From contig NZ_AXWO01000004.1 in the NCBI RefSeq assembly GCF_000482705.1, forward strand, positions 124,001 to 188,000: a stretch of 64,000 bases of DNA, in the 5' to 3' direction. This document shows, one piece after another, positions 34,972 through 43,606 of this stretch (position 1 is the stretch's first letter; each line of letters starts with the position of its first letter). Position numbers and translations under genes: made by a program. This stretch comes from Glycomyces arizonensis DSM 44726. GTDB taxonomy: Bacteria > Actinomycetota > Actinomycetes > Mycobacteriales > Micromonosporaceae. The notes beneath the pieces were generated by a model. That model saw nothing but the letters and a program-made list of their open reading frames with translations, ran no database searches and was not told the DNA's origin.

Positions 34972-35630
34972 TCCGGGTGCTCCTCGCCGACGACCAGCCG
35001 CTCATGCGCGGCGGCTTCCGCGCGCTCATCGACGCCGAGGACGACATGACCGTCGTCGCCGAGGCCGCCGACGGGCCCGCCGCGGTCGAACTCGCCCTCG
35101 CCCACCGGCCCGACGTCGCGCTCCTCGACGTCGAGATGCCCGGCGGCGACGGCATCAGCGCCGTTCGCGAGATCGCCTCGCGAGACGTGCTGTCAGCGCT
35201 GCGCGTCGTCATGCTCACCAACTACTCCTTCGACGCCTACGTCTTCGACGCGCTGCGCGCCGGAGCCGCCGGATACCTCGTCAAGGACACCGAGCCCGAG
35301 GAGCTGCTGCGCTGCGTCCGCGCCGCCGCGTGCGGCGAGACCCTGCTGTCACCCGCGATCGCCGCGAAGCTCGTCGCCGAGTACGTGGCCCACCCGCCCG
35401 CGCGGCTGGCCGGGAAGATCGAGGGCCTGACCGGCCGCGAGACCGAGATCGTCGCCCTGGTGGCGCGGGGCCTGACCAACGCCGAGATCGCCGAGCGGCT
35501 GTTCATCAGCCCCGCCACGGCCAAGACGCACGTCCACCGGGCGATGATGAAACTCGGCGTCAGAGACCGCGCCGGACTGGTCGTGTTCGCCTACGAGTCC
35601 GGCCTGGTGCAGCCCAAGGGCGACGGCTGA
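34968..35630 (+). CDS. NarL/FixJ-family response regulator
   Basis: A 220-residue regulator. The receiver domain has acidic pocket ADDQ, phospho-Asp54 (VALLDVEMPGGDG) and Lys in GYLVKDTEPEEL. The C-terminal LuxR-type HTH is LTGRETEIVALVARGLTNAE IAERLFISPATAKTHVHR. Translation starts at TTG (34968) within TTGA overlapping the kinase stop, preceded by GGAAGG. The target operon is likely the divergent AhpD/DUF6220 pair. Confidence 0.93.
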   Translation: MIRVLLADDQPLMRGGFRALIDAEDDMTVVAEAADGPAAVELALAHRPDVALLDVEMPGGDGISAVREIASRDVLSALRVVMLTNYSFDAYVFDALRAGAAGYLVKDTEPEELLRCVRAAACGETLLSPAIAAKLVAEYVAHPPARLAGKIEGLTGRETEIVALVARGLTNAEIAERLFISPATAKTHVHRAMMKLGVRDRAGLVVFAYESGLVQPKGDG

Positions 35631-35636
35631 GCGTCG

Positions 35637-36503
35637 CTAGCCGATCGCCGACTCGTCGTGGCGCGCTCCGCCGTGCCCCGCGGCGCGGTCCTCCTCGGCG
35701 AGCGCCGAGACGTTGTACTCCGCGCCGAACAGCAGGACCGCGTTGGTGATCCACAGCCACACCAGGAAGACGATGACGCCGCCGAGCGTGCCGTAGGTCT
35801 TGTCGTAATTGGCGAAGCTCGCCACGTACAGCCCGAACGCCACCGACGCGACGACCCACAGCACCACCGCCACGACCGCGCCGGGGGCGCGGAATCCGAA
35901 CGGCGATCGCCTCGCCGGGGCCAGCCAGTACAGGAGCGCGACGATCACCATCACCAGCACGAGGATGATCGGCCACTTCACCCACTTCCAGGCGGTGACG
36001 GCCGTGCCGCCCGCGCCGACCGCCTCCCCGATCGCGGTGGCCACGGCGCCGCCGGTGGCGGCGACGAGGCCGCACACCGCCGTCAGCACGCCGACGACCA
36101 CGGTCAGCACGACGCGGACGATCAGGACGGTCCACCACTTGCGGGTCTCGCCGGTGCCGTTCACCTCGTTGAGCGCCCGCGAGAACGCGGCGATGTAGTT
36201 CGACGCGGCCCACAGGGCGGTGGCGAGGCCCACCAGTGCCATGACACCGGCGGTCGCCGGATTGGTCTGCAGGCCGGTGACCGCGTTCTCGATGATGGAC
36301 ATGGCGTCGGCCGGGGCCACGTCCCCGATGCCCTTCAGGAGCTCCTCGGTGGCGTCCTCGTCGAGCATGCCGATGAGCGAGGTGCCCACCAGGATGGCCG
36401 GGAAGAGCGACAGCACCGAGTAGTACGTCAGCGCCGCGGCGTCGTCCAAGCGATTCGCCTTGAGGAACCGCTTCGCCGCGGTCTTGAAGGAACGACGGCC
36501 CAT
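35637..36503 (-). CDS. YihY/virulence factor BrkB family membrane protein
   Basis: A 288-residue membrane protein with six hydrophobic helices and the family hallmark DDAAALTYYSVLSLFPAILV near the N-terminus. The late motif is GGVIVFLVWLWITNAVLLFG AEYN. E. coli YihY was once named RNase BN in error, and the molecular function is not known. The start at 36503 (MGRRSFKTAAKRFL) is preferred. It lies just downstream of the DUF7144-like gene. Confidence 0.9.
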   Translation of the reverse strand: MGRRSFKTAAKRFLKANRLDDAAALTYYSVLSLFPAILVGTSLIGMLDEDATEELLKGIGDVAPADAMSIIENAVTGLQTNPATAGVMALVGLATALWAASNYIAAFSRALNEVNGTGETRKWWTVLIVRVVLTVVVGVLTAVCGLVAATGGAVATAIGEAVGAGGTAVTAWKWVKWPIILVLVMVIVALLYWLAPARRSPFGFRAPGAVVAVVLWVVASVAFGLYVASFANYDKTYGTLGGVIVFLVWLWITNAVLLFGAEYNVSALAEEDRAAGHGGARHDESAIG

Positions 36504-36539
36504 GGACCCCACCGTGCCAGCTCGGGGCACGGCGCGCGA

Positions 36540-36996
36540 CTAAACGGACGATTCCGTCATCGGCGTCGCCCGCGTTCGGGCCGACCTCGTCGGCCTGCGT
36601 GGCGACGGCCCAGACCACGAAGACGTCGAGGACGATCACCAGCGATGCCCACAGTGGATGGCGTGGCGCGAGGAGGCACTGGTTCACCGCGGAGACGGCC
36701 GCGACCAGCATCGCCAGTGCCGCCTTGCCGCGCAGGCGGCCGAGGCGCCTGGTCACCCCGATCAGCGCGAGCCCCAGGACGACTCCGGCGAGGCCGATGA
36801 CGAGGTTCACCCAGCCCCAGACGGTGCCGTCGCCGCGGTACCAGTAGCCGCCGGGGAAGGCGAACGCCTCGCCCGCGGCGCTGGCGCAGCCGATGACGAC
36901 CTGCGAGACGCTGACGGGCAGCAGCAGGACCCCGGCGAGGACCAGTCCGCCGCGCGGCCGGTGCCGGGTCGGAGGGTTCCAGTCCTGGCGAGTCAA
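36540..36996 (-). CDS. DUF7144-like membrane protein, probable frameshift near its 3' end
   Basis: The N-terminal 130 residues are a four-helix membrane protein (RGGLVLAGVLLLPVSVSQVV, WGWVNLVIGLAGVVLGLALI, GKAALAMLVAAVSAVNQCLL, ASLVIVLDVFVVWAVAT) matching the small DUF7144-type family. Such proteins normally end after this last helix. Here the frame stays open for a further 1 kb, through the whole YihY gene in another phase, to 35560. A one-base shift around 36560-36600 would give a natural end TPMTESSV and a TAG at 36542-36540. The coordinates given use that stop, so the span is not a multiple of three. Confidence 0.6.
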
Positions 36997-37069
36997 GTGC
37001 GTCCCTTGCGTGCCGTGGAGCGCCGCGGCGAGTGGTCGGTGCCGTCCCAGCTTAGGCGACGGCGGGTTC

Positions 37070-37666
37070 CTATGTGGTCTGGCGCGCCGAGTCCGGCAGG
37101 CGGTGCAGCCAGTTGTCGAGCAGGGCGCTGCCGTCGTCGGTGAGGATCGACTCGGGATGGAACTGCACCCCTTCGACGTCGAGGTCCCGGTGGCGCAGCG
37201 CCATGACGACCCCGTCGGCGGTGGTGGCGGCGACCGCCAGCGGAGGGGCGACGGTATCAGGCTCGACGGCCAGGGAGTGGTAGCGGGTGGCCGTCAACGG
37301 GTTCGCGCAGCCCGCGAACAGGCCGAGGCCGTCGTGGTGGATCGGTGAGGTCTCGCCGTGGCGCAGCTGCGGGGCCCGCGAGACCGTCGCGCCCCAGTGC
37401 TCGGCGATGACCTGGTGGCCCAGGCACACGCCGAGGATCGGCACCGACGCGGCGAACCGGTCGAGCAGGGCGTGGCCGAGCCTGGCCTCGGCGGGGCGCC
37501 CGGGGCCGGGCGAGAGGAGGATCCCGGCCGGGCGCAGCGCCTCGGCCTCGGCGAGGGTGACCGCGTCGCAGCGGCGGACCTCGACGCGGGCGCCCAGGGC
37601 GCGCAGGTAGCTGACGATGGTGTGGACGAAGGAATCGCGGAAGTCGACGACGAGGACGCTACCCAT
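37070..37666 (-). CDS. glutamine amidotransferase, aminodeoxychorismate/anthranilate synthase component II
   Basis: A 198-residue class I glutaminase (PabA/TrpG). The nucleophile is in ILGVCLGHQVIAEHWG, the catalytic His/Glu in VEGVQFHPESILTDDG, and the N-terminal SVLVVDFRDSFVHTIVSYL is typical. It hydrolyses glutamine and passes ammonia to a chorismate-using partner not found in this window. The gene overlaps the small membrane protein gene by 8 bp and belongs to the sortase operon, as in Streptomyces and near trpG-pknB in mycobacteria. Here YihY and DUF7144-like genes follow instead of pknB. Confidence 0.92.
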   Translation of the reverse strand: MGSVLVVDFRDSFVHTIVSYLRALGARVEVRRCDAVTLAEAEALRPAGILLSPGPGRPAEARLGHALLDRFAASVPILGVCLGHQVIAEHWGATVSRAPQLRHGETSPIHHDGLGLFAGCANPLTATRYHSLAVEPDTVAPPLAVAATTADGVVMALRHRDLDVEGVQFHPESILTDDGSALLDNWLHRLPDSARQTT

Positions 37667-37973
37667 CGCCCTCCTGGTCCTCGGCGTCCGCGGGAGCCGT
37701 CGCGGTCTGGTAGTCCTCGGGGTCGAAGCCGGTATGCGGGCAGTCGACGCCGGGTGTGCAGCTGGGTTCATCTCCGGCGGGCTCATTGTCGCCGCCCTCC
37801 TCGTTCTCGACGGTCGTACCGCCGACGTCGACGTTGCTCCACGGCATCATGGGCCGGATCGCGGGGAACGCCACGAACCACAGCAGCGCGAAGACTCCCG
37901 CCGTCAGGGCCAGGGAGCCGATGAGCTTGCCGGGCAGGCCGCCGGGGAGGCGCTTCCAGATCCATCCGTACAC
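37659..37973 (-). CDS. small single-pass membrane protein between sortase and pabA/trpG
   Basis: A 104-residue protein with one helix (about 18-40, IGSLALTAGVFALLWFVAFP) and an acidic outer tail with two cysteines (SCTPGVDCPHTGF). It is one base downstream of the sortase gene and overlaps the amidotransferase gene. Similar small proteins occupy this place in other actinobacteria. Function is unknown, and an accessory role to the sortase is inferred from position only. Confidence 0.78.
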   Translation of the reverse strand: MYGWIWKRLPGGLPGKLIGSLALTAGVFALLWFVAFPAIRPMMPWSNVDVGGTTVENEEGGDNEPAGDEPSCTPGVDCPHTGFDPEDYQTATAPADAEDQEGDG

Positions 37974-37974
37974 G

Positions 37975-38985
37975 TCAGGCCTCCGGGTCGATCGCCGCGT
38001 CCGGCAGGTCGCCGTCCGGGTCGCGCTCGATGGTTTCGATGAGCTGGGAGTAGACGACGTACCGCTGGTAGTTGTCCCACCGTGGGTGGCAGGTGAACAA
38101 GGTCAGCCAGTAGTCGTCGTCGCCGGGCTCGACGCCGGGCTCGCCCGGCACGGGGGCCGTGATGTCGACCTGGGTCTCGTCGACGACGACGTGCTCTTGG
38201 ACCTCGTAGATGTAGAAGTATTCCTTGGTCTCGATGACGACCTTGTCATCGGGTTCGAGGTCGCGGATCTCGGAGAAGATCGCGGGGACGTTGTGGCCGG
38301 CGAGGGTGAAGTTGCCCTGCTCGCCGGGATAGGCGCCGTCGAGGTACCGGCCGGGCGCGTACCGGATGTCGTCCAGGTCGGTGCCCTCGACGAGGATCCA
38401 CGACTCGGGGCGGATGTCGGGCGCCCACATGCGGGCGAAGGCGTCGCCGAGATCGGGGATGGGGGCGCCGTCGACGCCCTCCTCCGCCTCTTTCTCGACA
38501 TTCCAGAGGACGTCGAGGTCGGTGGAGAGGTCCTCTTGGTGGTTGTTGATCTCGGCGCTGACGCCGAAGACCTCGTAGGCGGCGTAGAGCAGGACGATGA
38601 CGCCGAAGGTGATGAGGACTTCGCCGACGCCGCGGACGGTCTTGCGGACCTTGCCGGTGCTCTCGTCGTCGCGGTGGCGCTTGACGGACTGCTTCTTGCG
38701 GGCGGCGGAGTCGGCGCCGACGGGCGCCGGGACGGGGTCGGTCGGGATCTGGGGGAGGATTGCGGTGGCGTCGGGCGCAGGGATGAGATCGGGAGGATCC
38801 TTCTTCTTCCCCGCAGAGGGCGGTCGCAGTGGAGCGGTCTGGTCGTGAGGGGGGTCCGTCTGCGGGTAGGGCGACGGGCGCGGTGAAGGGGAGGGCGGGG
38901 GCACACTGGCCCTGCCCGGGCTCGGCGCGGGCCGCGGCGGGGAAGGGGGTTCCTCCGCGAAGGGCGACCAGTCCTGCTCGTTCAC
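37975..38985 (-). CDS. class E sortase
   Basis: A 336-residue transpeptidase. A Pro-rich cytoplasmic N-terminus (about 1-95) leads to one membrane helix (about 119-138) and an extracytoplasmic sortase domain. The catalytic residues can be placed as His231 (LAGHN), Cys299 (TLFTCHPRWDN) and Arg308 (YQRYVV). Class E sortases of high-GC Gram-positives anchor proteins with LAxTG signals to peptidoglycan. No such substrate was recognised in the window. It is the first gene of a three-gene overlapping operon. Confidence 0.93.
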   Translation of the reverse strand: MNEQDWSPFAEEPPSPPRPAPSPGRASVPPPSPSPRPSPYPQTDPPHDQTAPLRPPSAGKKKDPPDLIPAPDATAILPQIPTDPVPAPVGADSAARKKQSVKRHRDDESTGKVRKTVRGVGEVLITFGVIVLLYAAYEVFGVSAEINNHQEDLSTDLDVLWNVEKEAEEGVDGAPIPDLGDAFARMWAPDIRPESWILVEGTDLDDIRYAPGRYLDGAYPGEQGNFTLAGHNVPAIFSEIRDLEPDDKVVIETKEYFYIYEVQEHVVVDETQVDITAPVPGEPGVEPGDDDYWLTLFTCHPRWDNYQRYVVYSQLIETIERDPDGDLPDAAIDPEA

Positions 38986-39390
38986 CTGGGAACATCGCCT
39001 CCGTCAGATCATGTGATCGGCTCGTTGGGGAACGGTTTCGCAACCATAACGTCCCACGCCATCCTAAGGTGACGTCTCGAGTCCAAGTATCGCCCGAATG
39101 GGCACGTGAGCGGGGACCACGCACCAAAAGACGGCTGAACGAGCCCGTTTTCACCGACAGTGCGGAACCGGGCGCACTGAGCGGTCCCGGCCATCGACTG
39201 CGGGCGGCTGCGGCTGCGGCCGCGCGGCGCGGCCGCGGGACCGCTCCGGCGCCGAGCGGGGTGGCGTCGCCCAGTAGCCCACCACAGGCGCGCGGTGTAG
39301 ACCGCTCCCGCGGCCGGGCAGGGTGGCGGGCACCCCCGAGACAAGCGGTACCCTGAACTTCGGATATGTCCCTCAATTGGAGAACCGCCG
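38986..39390. other. 405-bp divergent intergenic region, sortase/crgA
   Basis: No gene is seen. It contains GC-rich dyads near 39205-39240 (a run around GCGGCCGCG and CGGCCGC) and ordinary promoter-like sequence for the two divergent genes. The crgA start has TTGGAGAA upstream. Confidence 0.5.
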
Positions 39391-39651
39391 ATGCCGAAGT
39401 CACGCATGCGCAAGAAGAAGGTCTACTCGAACGCTTCGGGGAGGAGCTCCCAGAGCGGCGAGAGCTACGAGCCCAGTCCGATGTGGGTGCCGATCACCGC
39501 CGTCGCGCTCATCGTGATCGGCATCGGGTGGCTGACGCTGTTCTACCTGTCGGGCATGTCGTACCCCGTCGCCGCCTGGGGCTATTGGAACCTGGCGGTC
39601 GGCTTCGCGGCCATGGTCGCGGCCCTGCTGGTCCTCTCCAAGTGGCGATGA
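39391..39651 (+). CDS. crgA: cell division protein CrgA
   Basis: An 86-residue protein with the CrgA signature: basic start MPKSRMRKKKVY, a short polar region, then two membrane helices (about 31-53 and 60-82, SPMWVPITAVALIVIGIGW and YWNLAVGFAAMVAALLVLS). CrgA sits at the division site and interacts with FtsZ, FtsQ and penicillin-binding proteins in mycobacteria and inhibits Z-ring formation in Streptomyces. Its place near sortase E, ppiA and rhomboid genes is the conserved one. AT-rich palindromes follow the stop. Confidence 0.93.
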   Translation: MPKSRMRKKKVYSNASGRSSQSGESYEPSPMWVPITAVALIVIGIGWLTLFYLSGMSYPVAAWGYWNLAVGFAAMVAALLVLSKWR

Positions 39652-39670
39652 CGCCGTACCGCGTTTCTAA

Positions 39671-39760
39671 TTTTATAGGCTATAATATTGTTATAGCCTA
39701 TAATTTATAGGTTTTAGATCTTATATGATATAGGATCTGAGGTTATTATAGCCTATAACA
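39671..39760. repeat. AT-rich palindromic repeat, locus 5
   Basis: This locus shows the cleanest copy: TTATAGGCTATAA (39673-39685), TATTG, TTATAGCCTATAA (39691-39703). A dyad AGATCTTATATGATATAGGA follows around 39717-39738, and another TTATAGCCTATAA lies at 39746-39758. It lies between crgA (plus) and the thiolase (minus), which are convergent, and ends only 7 bp from the thiolase stop. Confidence 0.85.
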
Positions 39761-39764
39761 TTGG

Positions 39765-40922
39765 TTAGAGCAGCTCGAACACCGTTGCATTGGCCATGCC
39801 GCCGCCCTCGCACATCGTCTGGAGGCCTCGCCTCGCGCCGACGTCGCGCATGTAGTGCAGCATCGTCGTGGCCAGCCTCGCCCCCGACGCCCCCAGCGGG
39901 TGGCCCAGCGCGATCGCGCCGCCGCGCGGATTCATCCGCTCCTCGTCGGCGCCCGTCTCGGCCAGCCACGCCAGCGGGATCGACGCGAACGCCTCATTGA
40001 CCTCGAACACGTCGATCTCGTCGAGGTCCAGACCGGCCCTGCGCAGGATCCTCGCCGTCGCCGGAATCGGCCCGTCCAGCATCATCACCGGATCCGAGCC
40101 GACCACCGTCGAGGCCGCGATCCGCGCCAGCGGCCGCACCCCGAGCCGACGCGCGTGCTCGTCGGTGGTGATCACCAGCGCCGCCGCTCCGTCCGAGATC
40201 TGCGACGACGACCCCGCCGTCACCGAACCATCCTCTTTGAACACCGGCTTCAGGCTCGCCAGTTTCTCCATGCTCGTGTCGCGCCGGATCCCCTCGTCGC
40301 CCGCGACGCCCGCCAGCGGTGCGATCTCCGCATCGAACGCGCCCTTGTCGGCCGCGTCGGCGGCCTTCTCGTGGCTGGCCAGTGCGAACGCGTCCATCGC
40401 CTCCCGGCTCACCCCGTAGCGCTCGGCCACCAGCTCCGCCGCGATGCCCTGGTTGAACAGGACCGGCGCGGCGGCGTCCACGCGATCGCCGTAGCGCTCG
40501 CGCACCGCCGGACCGTACGGCTCACCGGCGCCGGTACCGACGTTCGAACCCATCGGCACGCGCGTCATCGACTCCACGCCCCCGGCGACCACCACGTCGG
40601 CGTGCCCGGCCAGCACCGCCGCCGCGGCACTGCTGATCGCCTGCTGGCCCGAACCGCACTGCCGGTCGATAGTGGTGCCGGGGATCGCCCCAGGCCACCC
40701 TGCCGCCAAGACCGCGTTGCGCGCGACGTTCCACGACTGCTCCCCGACCTGCGAGACGCAGCCGAGCACGACGTCGTCGACCGCGTCCGGCTCCAGCCCC
40801 GAGCGCTCCAGCGCCGCGGTGAGCGCGTGCGCGGCCAAGTCGACCGCGTGGACCCCCGAGAGTCCGCCGCCGCGCCTGCCGACCGGGGTGCGCGCGGCGG
40901 CGAGGACCACGGCCTCAGGCAT
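39765..40922 (-). CDS. acetyl-CoA C-acyltransferase (thiolase)
   Basis: A 385-residue thiolase. The acyl-accepting Cys is in TIDRQCGSGQQAI, the His in VNEAFASIPLAW/GGAIALGHPLGASGAR, and the second Cys in LQTMCEGGGMANATV. It cleaves or forms beta-ketoacyl-CoA. It is a stand-alone copy without a FadB partner nearby. It is coupled to the PEBP gene upstream by an 8-bp overlap. Confidence 0.95.
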   Translation of the reverse strand: MPEAVVLAAARTPVGRRGGGLSGVHAVDLAAHALTAALERSGLEPDAVDDVVLGCVSQVGEQSWNVARNAVLAAGWPGAIPGTTIDRQCGSGQQAISSAAAAVLAGHADVVVAGGVESMTRVPMGSNVGTGAGEPYGPAVRERYGDRVDAAAPVLFNQGIAAELVAERYGVSREAMDAFALASHEKAADAADKGAFDAEIAPLAGVAGDEGIRRDTSMEKLASLKPVFKEDGSVTAGSSSQISDGAAALVITTDEHARRLGVRPLARIAASTVVGSDPVMMLDGPIPATARILRRAGLDLDEIDVFEVNEAFASIPLAWLAETGADEERMNPRGGAIALGHPLGASGARLATTMLHYMRDVGARRGLQTMCEGGGMANATVFELL

Positions 40923-41430
40923 TGCGGTACACCGGCGTGATCAGGCCCCTCGCCAGCACGTTGAAGGTGATGTTGAACGAGCCCACCGCCATCGACGCGT
41001 CGGAGGGCACCTCCAGCTTCTGCTTCAAGGCGTGGACGGCGAAGATGTAGCGGTGCTGGCGGTCCCCCGGAGGCGGAGCCGCACCGGCGAAGCCGACCTT
41101 CCCCGAGTCGCTGCGCAGCTGCACCACGCCCGCGGGCGGGTCGAGGTCGGCGCCGGTGGCCAGCTCGGTGACCGTCGGGTCGAGGTCGAGCATCATCCAG
41201 TGCCACCAGCCCGAGCCGGTGGGCGCGTCGGGGTCGAAGCAGGTCACCGCGAACGCGGCGGTCTCCTCGGGGAAGCCCGACCAGGACAACTGGGGTGAGA
41301 CGTCCCGGCCCGAGACATGGGCCTCGGGCAGCGTCTCGCCGTCGGCGACGTCGGTGGACGTCACCTCGAACGGGGGAACCTGCGGAAGGAAGTCGTACGG
41401 CCAGGGGGCCTGCGGACGGTCGAGCGTCAT
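40915..41430 (-). CDS. YbhB/YbcL family Raf kinase inhibitor-like (PEBP) protein
   Basis: A 171-residue phosphatidylethanolamine-binding-like protein. It has the central DPDAPTGSGWWHWMMLDLDP (canonical DPDAP...HW) and the late GDRQHRYIFAVHAL. There is no signal peptide. The biochemical role of bacterial PEBP proteins is not settled. It is the first gene of a two-gene operon with the thiolase. Confidence 0.93.
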   Translation of the reverse strand: MTLDRPQAPWPYDFLPQVPPFEVTSTDVADGETLPEAHVSGRDVSPQLSWSGFPEETAAFAVTCFDPDAPTGSGWWHWMMLDLDPTVTELATGADLDPPAGVVQLRSDSGKVGFAGAAPPPGDRQHRYIFAVHALKQKLEVPSDASMAVGSFNITFNVLARGLITPVYRNA

Positions 41431-41664
41431 CGTCTCCTCCTACTGACGGCGACGGGTGCGGAGCCGCGGAACCGCGGCGAACCCGTTGAGGCCCACGGGG
41501 CCCCACTACAGCACCGTAGCGCTTGGCCGGACCCCGCGCAGCCAGGGCCGCCACGCGCCCCGCGTCGGACCCCGAAGGCCACGCATGCGCTCGCCGATAC
41601 CGCGGCAGTGCCGCTCGGCAGTGCCGCTCGACGATGTCCGGAAGCAGCGCATACGCTGGTGGAC

Positions 41665-42759
41665 ATGCCGAACACCGACGTCATCTCATTCTCCCGGGGC
41701 GCCCCGTCGCTCGACATCGTCGACACCGAGGGCCTCAAGACCGCCGCCGCCGCCGCGCTCGACACCGACCCGGCACGGGTCACCGGCTACGGCACCTCCG
41801 TCGGCTACCCGCCGCTGCGTGAGTGGATCGCCGCCAAGCACGAGGTCGAGCCGGAGAACGTGCTGGTCACCAACGGTTCGATGCAGGCCGACGCGTTCTT
41901 GTTCGACGACCTGGTGGAGGCCGGAGCGCCCGTCATCGTCGAGCGGCCGACCTACGACCGGACCCTGCTGGGCCTGCGCCAGCGGCGCGGCGAACTGCAC
42001 CCGGTGACCGTGCAGGCCGACGGCCTCGACGTCGACGAACTCGAGGCCATCCTCAAGGGCGGGGTGCGGCCGAGTCTGGCGCACATCATCCCGAACTTCC
42101 AGAACCCGGCCGGCGTGACGCTCTCCGGCGACAAGCGGCGCCGCCTCCTGCAGCTCGCCGCCGAGTACGACTTCACGATCTTCGAAGACGACCCGTACCT
42201 CGACATCCGCTTCCGCGGCGAGCAGTTCCCGACCATGCTCTCCGAAGACACGCAGGGTCGCGTGGTGTACGCGTCGTCGTTCTCCAAGACCGTGTGCCCC
42301 GGGCTGCGCACCGGCTACCTGGTCGGCCCCGCCGACTTGATCGGCCGGATCGCCAAGGCCGCCACGAACACCTACATCGCGCCGAACATGTTCGCGCAGG
42401 CGACGATCCACCAGTTCGCGCAGGCGGGCGCGCTCGACCGGTCCATCGCCACCGTGAAGGCGGCGCTGGAGGAGCGCGTGGACCAGCTCTCGGCCTCGCT
42501 GCGGGCGCATCTGCCGAACGCCGAGTTCGTGGTCCCCGACGGGGGGTACTTCCTGTGGGTGGACCTGGGCGAGGGCGTCGACTGCGAGAAGGTGGCCTCG
42601 GCCGCCGCCGACGAGGGCGTGCAGGTCGTCAAGGGCACCGACTTCGTGGTCGAGGGCGGGGAGTCGTGCCTGCGTCTGGCCTACTCGGCCGTGCACGTCG
42701 ACCGGATCGACGAGGGCGTGCGCCGCCTGGCGAAGGCCGTCGAGGCCACCCGCGCCTAG
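41665..42759 (+). CDS. PLP-dependent aminotransferase (class I/II, 2-aminoadipate-type)
   Basis: A 364-residue fold-type I aminotransferase. PLP Lys is in VVYASSFSKTVCPGLRTGYL, the Asp in FTIFEDDPYLDIRF, and the substrate-binding Arg in ESCLRLAYS. It resembles the catalytic half of MocR-like proteins without a GntR HTH, similar to LysN. The start at 41665 (MPNTDVISFSRGAP) is preferred over longer open sequence. It is transcribed alone and followed by two hairpins. Confidence 0.92.
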   Translation: MPNTDVISFSRGAPSLDIVDTEGLKTAAAAALDTDPARVTGYGTSVGYPPLREWIAAKHEVEPENVLVTNGSMQADAFLFDDLVEAGAPVIVERPTYDRTLLGLRQRRGELHPVTVQADGLDVDELEAILKGGVRPSLAHIIPNFQNPAGVTLSGDKRRRLLQLAAEYDFTIFEDDPYLDIRFRGEQFPTMLSEDTQGRVVYASSFSKTVCPGLRTGYLVGPADLIGRIAKAATNTYIAPNMFAQATIHQFAQAGALDRSIATVKAALEERVDQLSASLRAHLPNAEFVVPDGGYFLWVDLGEGVDCEKVASAAADEGVQVVKGTDFVVEGGESCLRLAYSAVHVDRIDEGVRRLAKAVEATRA

Positions 42760-42813
42760 ACCGCACTTCGATCACACTGCGTGCTGAAATCGACACGTCA
42801 CGTCGACAATGGG

Positions 42814-42845
42814 TGGCGGTTATACGCCATGGCGCATAACCGCCA
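42814..42845 (+). terminator. imperfect palindrome after aminotransferase gene
   Basis: TGGCGGTTAT (42814-42823) pairs with ATAACCGCCA (42836-42845), and the inner CGCC/GGCG also pairs, with one A/C mismatch. It is 55 bp after the stop and probably ends the transcript. Confidence 0.65.
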
Positions 42846-42870
42846 CAGGCAAACCCTTCACATTGGGCGC

Positions 42871-42938
42871 ATGGGGCGCGAGAATCGGTCTCGTGGTCGC
42901 GGCGCAGCCGCGCGGTAAGACCGAATTCTCGCCCCCAT
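42871..42938. other. long two-tier hairpin of unknown function
   Basis: Outer arms 42871-42891 and 42917-42938 pair over about 20 bp with one bulge (GAATCGGTCT with AGACCGAATTC). The loop contains a second perfect hairpin, CGCGGC-GCA-GCCGCG (42898-42912). It lies in a 356-bp gap between the aminotransferase stop and the convergent membrane protein gene. No other feature is seen in that gap. Confidence 0.55.
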
Positions 42939-43115
42939 TGGCGCCGGATCGGTGAACTCGCCCACTCCCCCCCGGGGCGAGGCACCGGTCCGGCGTTCAA
43001 CTTCCGCACGGGACCTGAGCGCGGTGAAGCGGGCCCGGGCAGCCGAGAACACCTCCGACCGGCGGGTCGCGCCGATCGGAACACGGACCTCACCCCGCTC
43101 GAACGATGCGGGCGT

Positions 43116-43490
43116 TCAGCGGTGCACGTGCTCGATCAGTTCCTCGTTGATCGCCTCGTCGGTGATGCGGGGATTCCGCTCGGTGTCGTCGAGCAGCTCA
43201 TCGGCCAGCAGCGACTCGCCGATCGACTCGGTGCGCTTGCGGTACCACATGTACGCGGCGGCTCCGCCCACCGCGACTCCGGCGCCGATCACCGCGGCCA
43301 CCAGCGGCCACCTGCGGGGCTGCGGCTTCCGCAGCCCGGCCTTCATCAGCATGCCGTTGACCTTCGGCGCCGCGGCGTCGCGCGTCCCCCGCGCGGCGGC
43401 CACCCCGGCGTTCTTGAAGCAGACCGCCCCTTGGGTGAGGTTGTCCTTGACTTCCTTGGCGGGAGTCGTGGAATTCCGGCTGAAACCCAT
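43116..43490 (-). CDS. single-pass membrane protein of unknown function
   Basis: A 124-residue protein: a polar N-terminus (GFSRNSTTPAKEVKDNLTQG), one membrane helix (about 61-83, RRWPLVAAVIGAGVAVGGAA), and an acidic C-terminal tail (DDTERNPRITDEAINEELIE). It is found divergent from ppiA. A conserved neighbour of this kind is known in other actinobacteria, but no function is assigned here. Confidence 0.78.
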   Translation of the reverse strand: MGFSRNSTTPAKEVKDNLTQGAVCFKNAGVAAARGTRDAAAPKVNGMLMKAGLRKPQPRRWPLVAAVIGAGVAVGGAAAYMWYRKRTESIGESLLADELLDDTERNPRITDEAINEELIEHVHR

Positions 43491-43606
43491 CGTGATAGCC
43501 CTCCTCTAGGTGCTCGTAGTCTCATGTTGCCCCGCCTTGCGAGACGCGTCGCGCGAAACGGGGGAGAAAGTTGGACCAACATGACGCGTCTGGCACCATT
43601 GACGCC

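Noticed and set aside
42863-42945. Possible tRNA gene, because of a compact structured stretch near conserved origin-proximal genes
   Set aside because: The fold is one long stem with an inner hairpin. There is no T-loop GGTTCGAATCC pattern, no CCA-adjacent acceptor stem and no cloverleaf.
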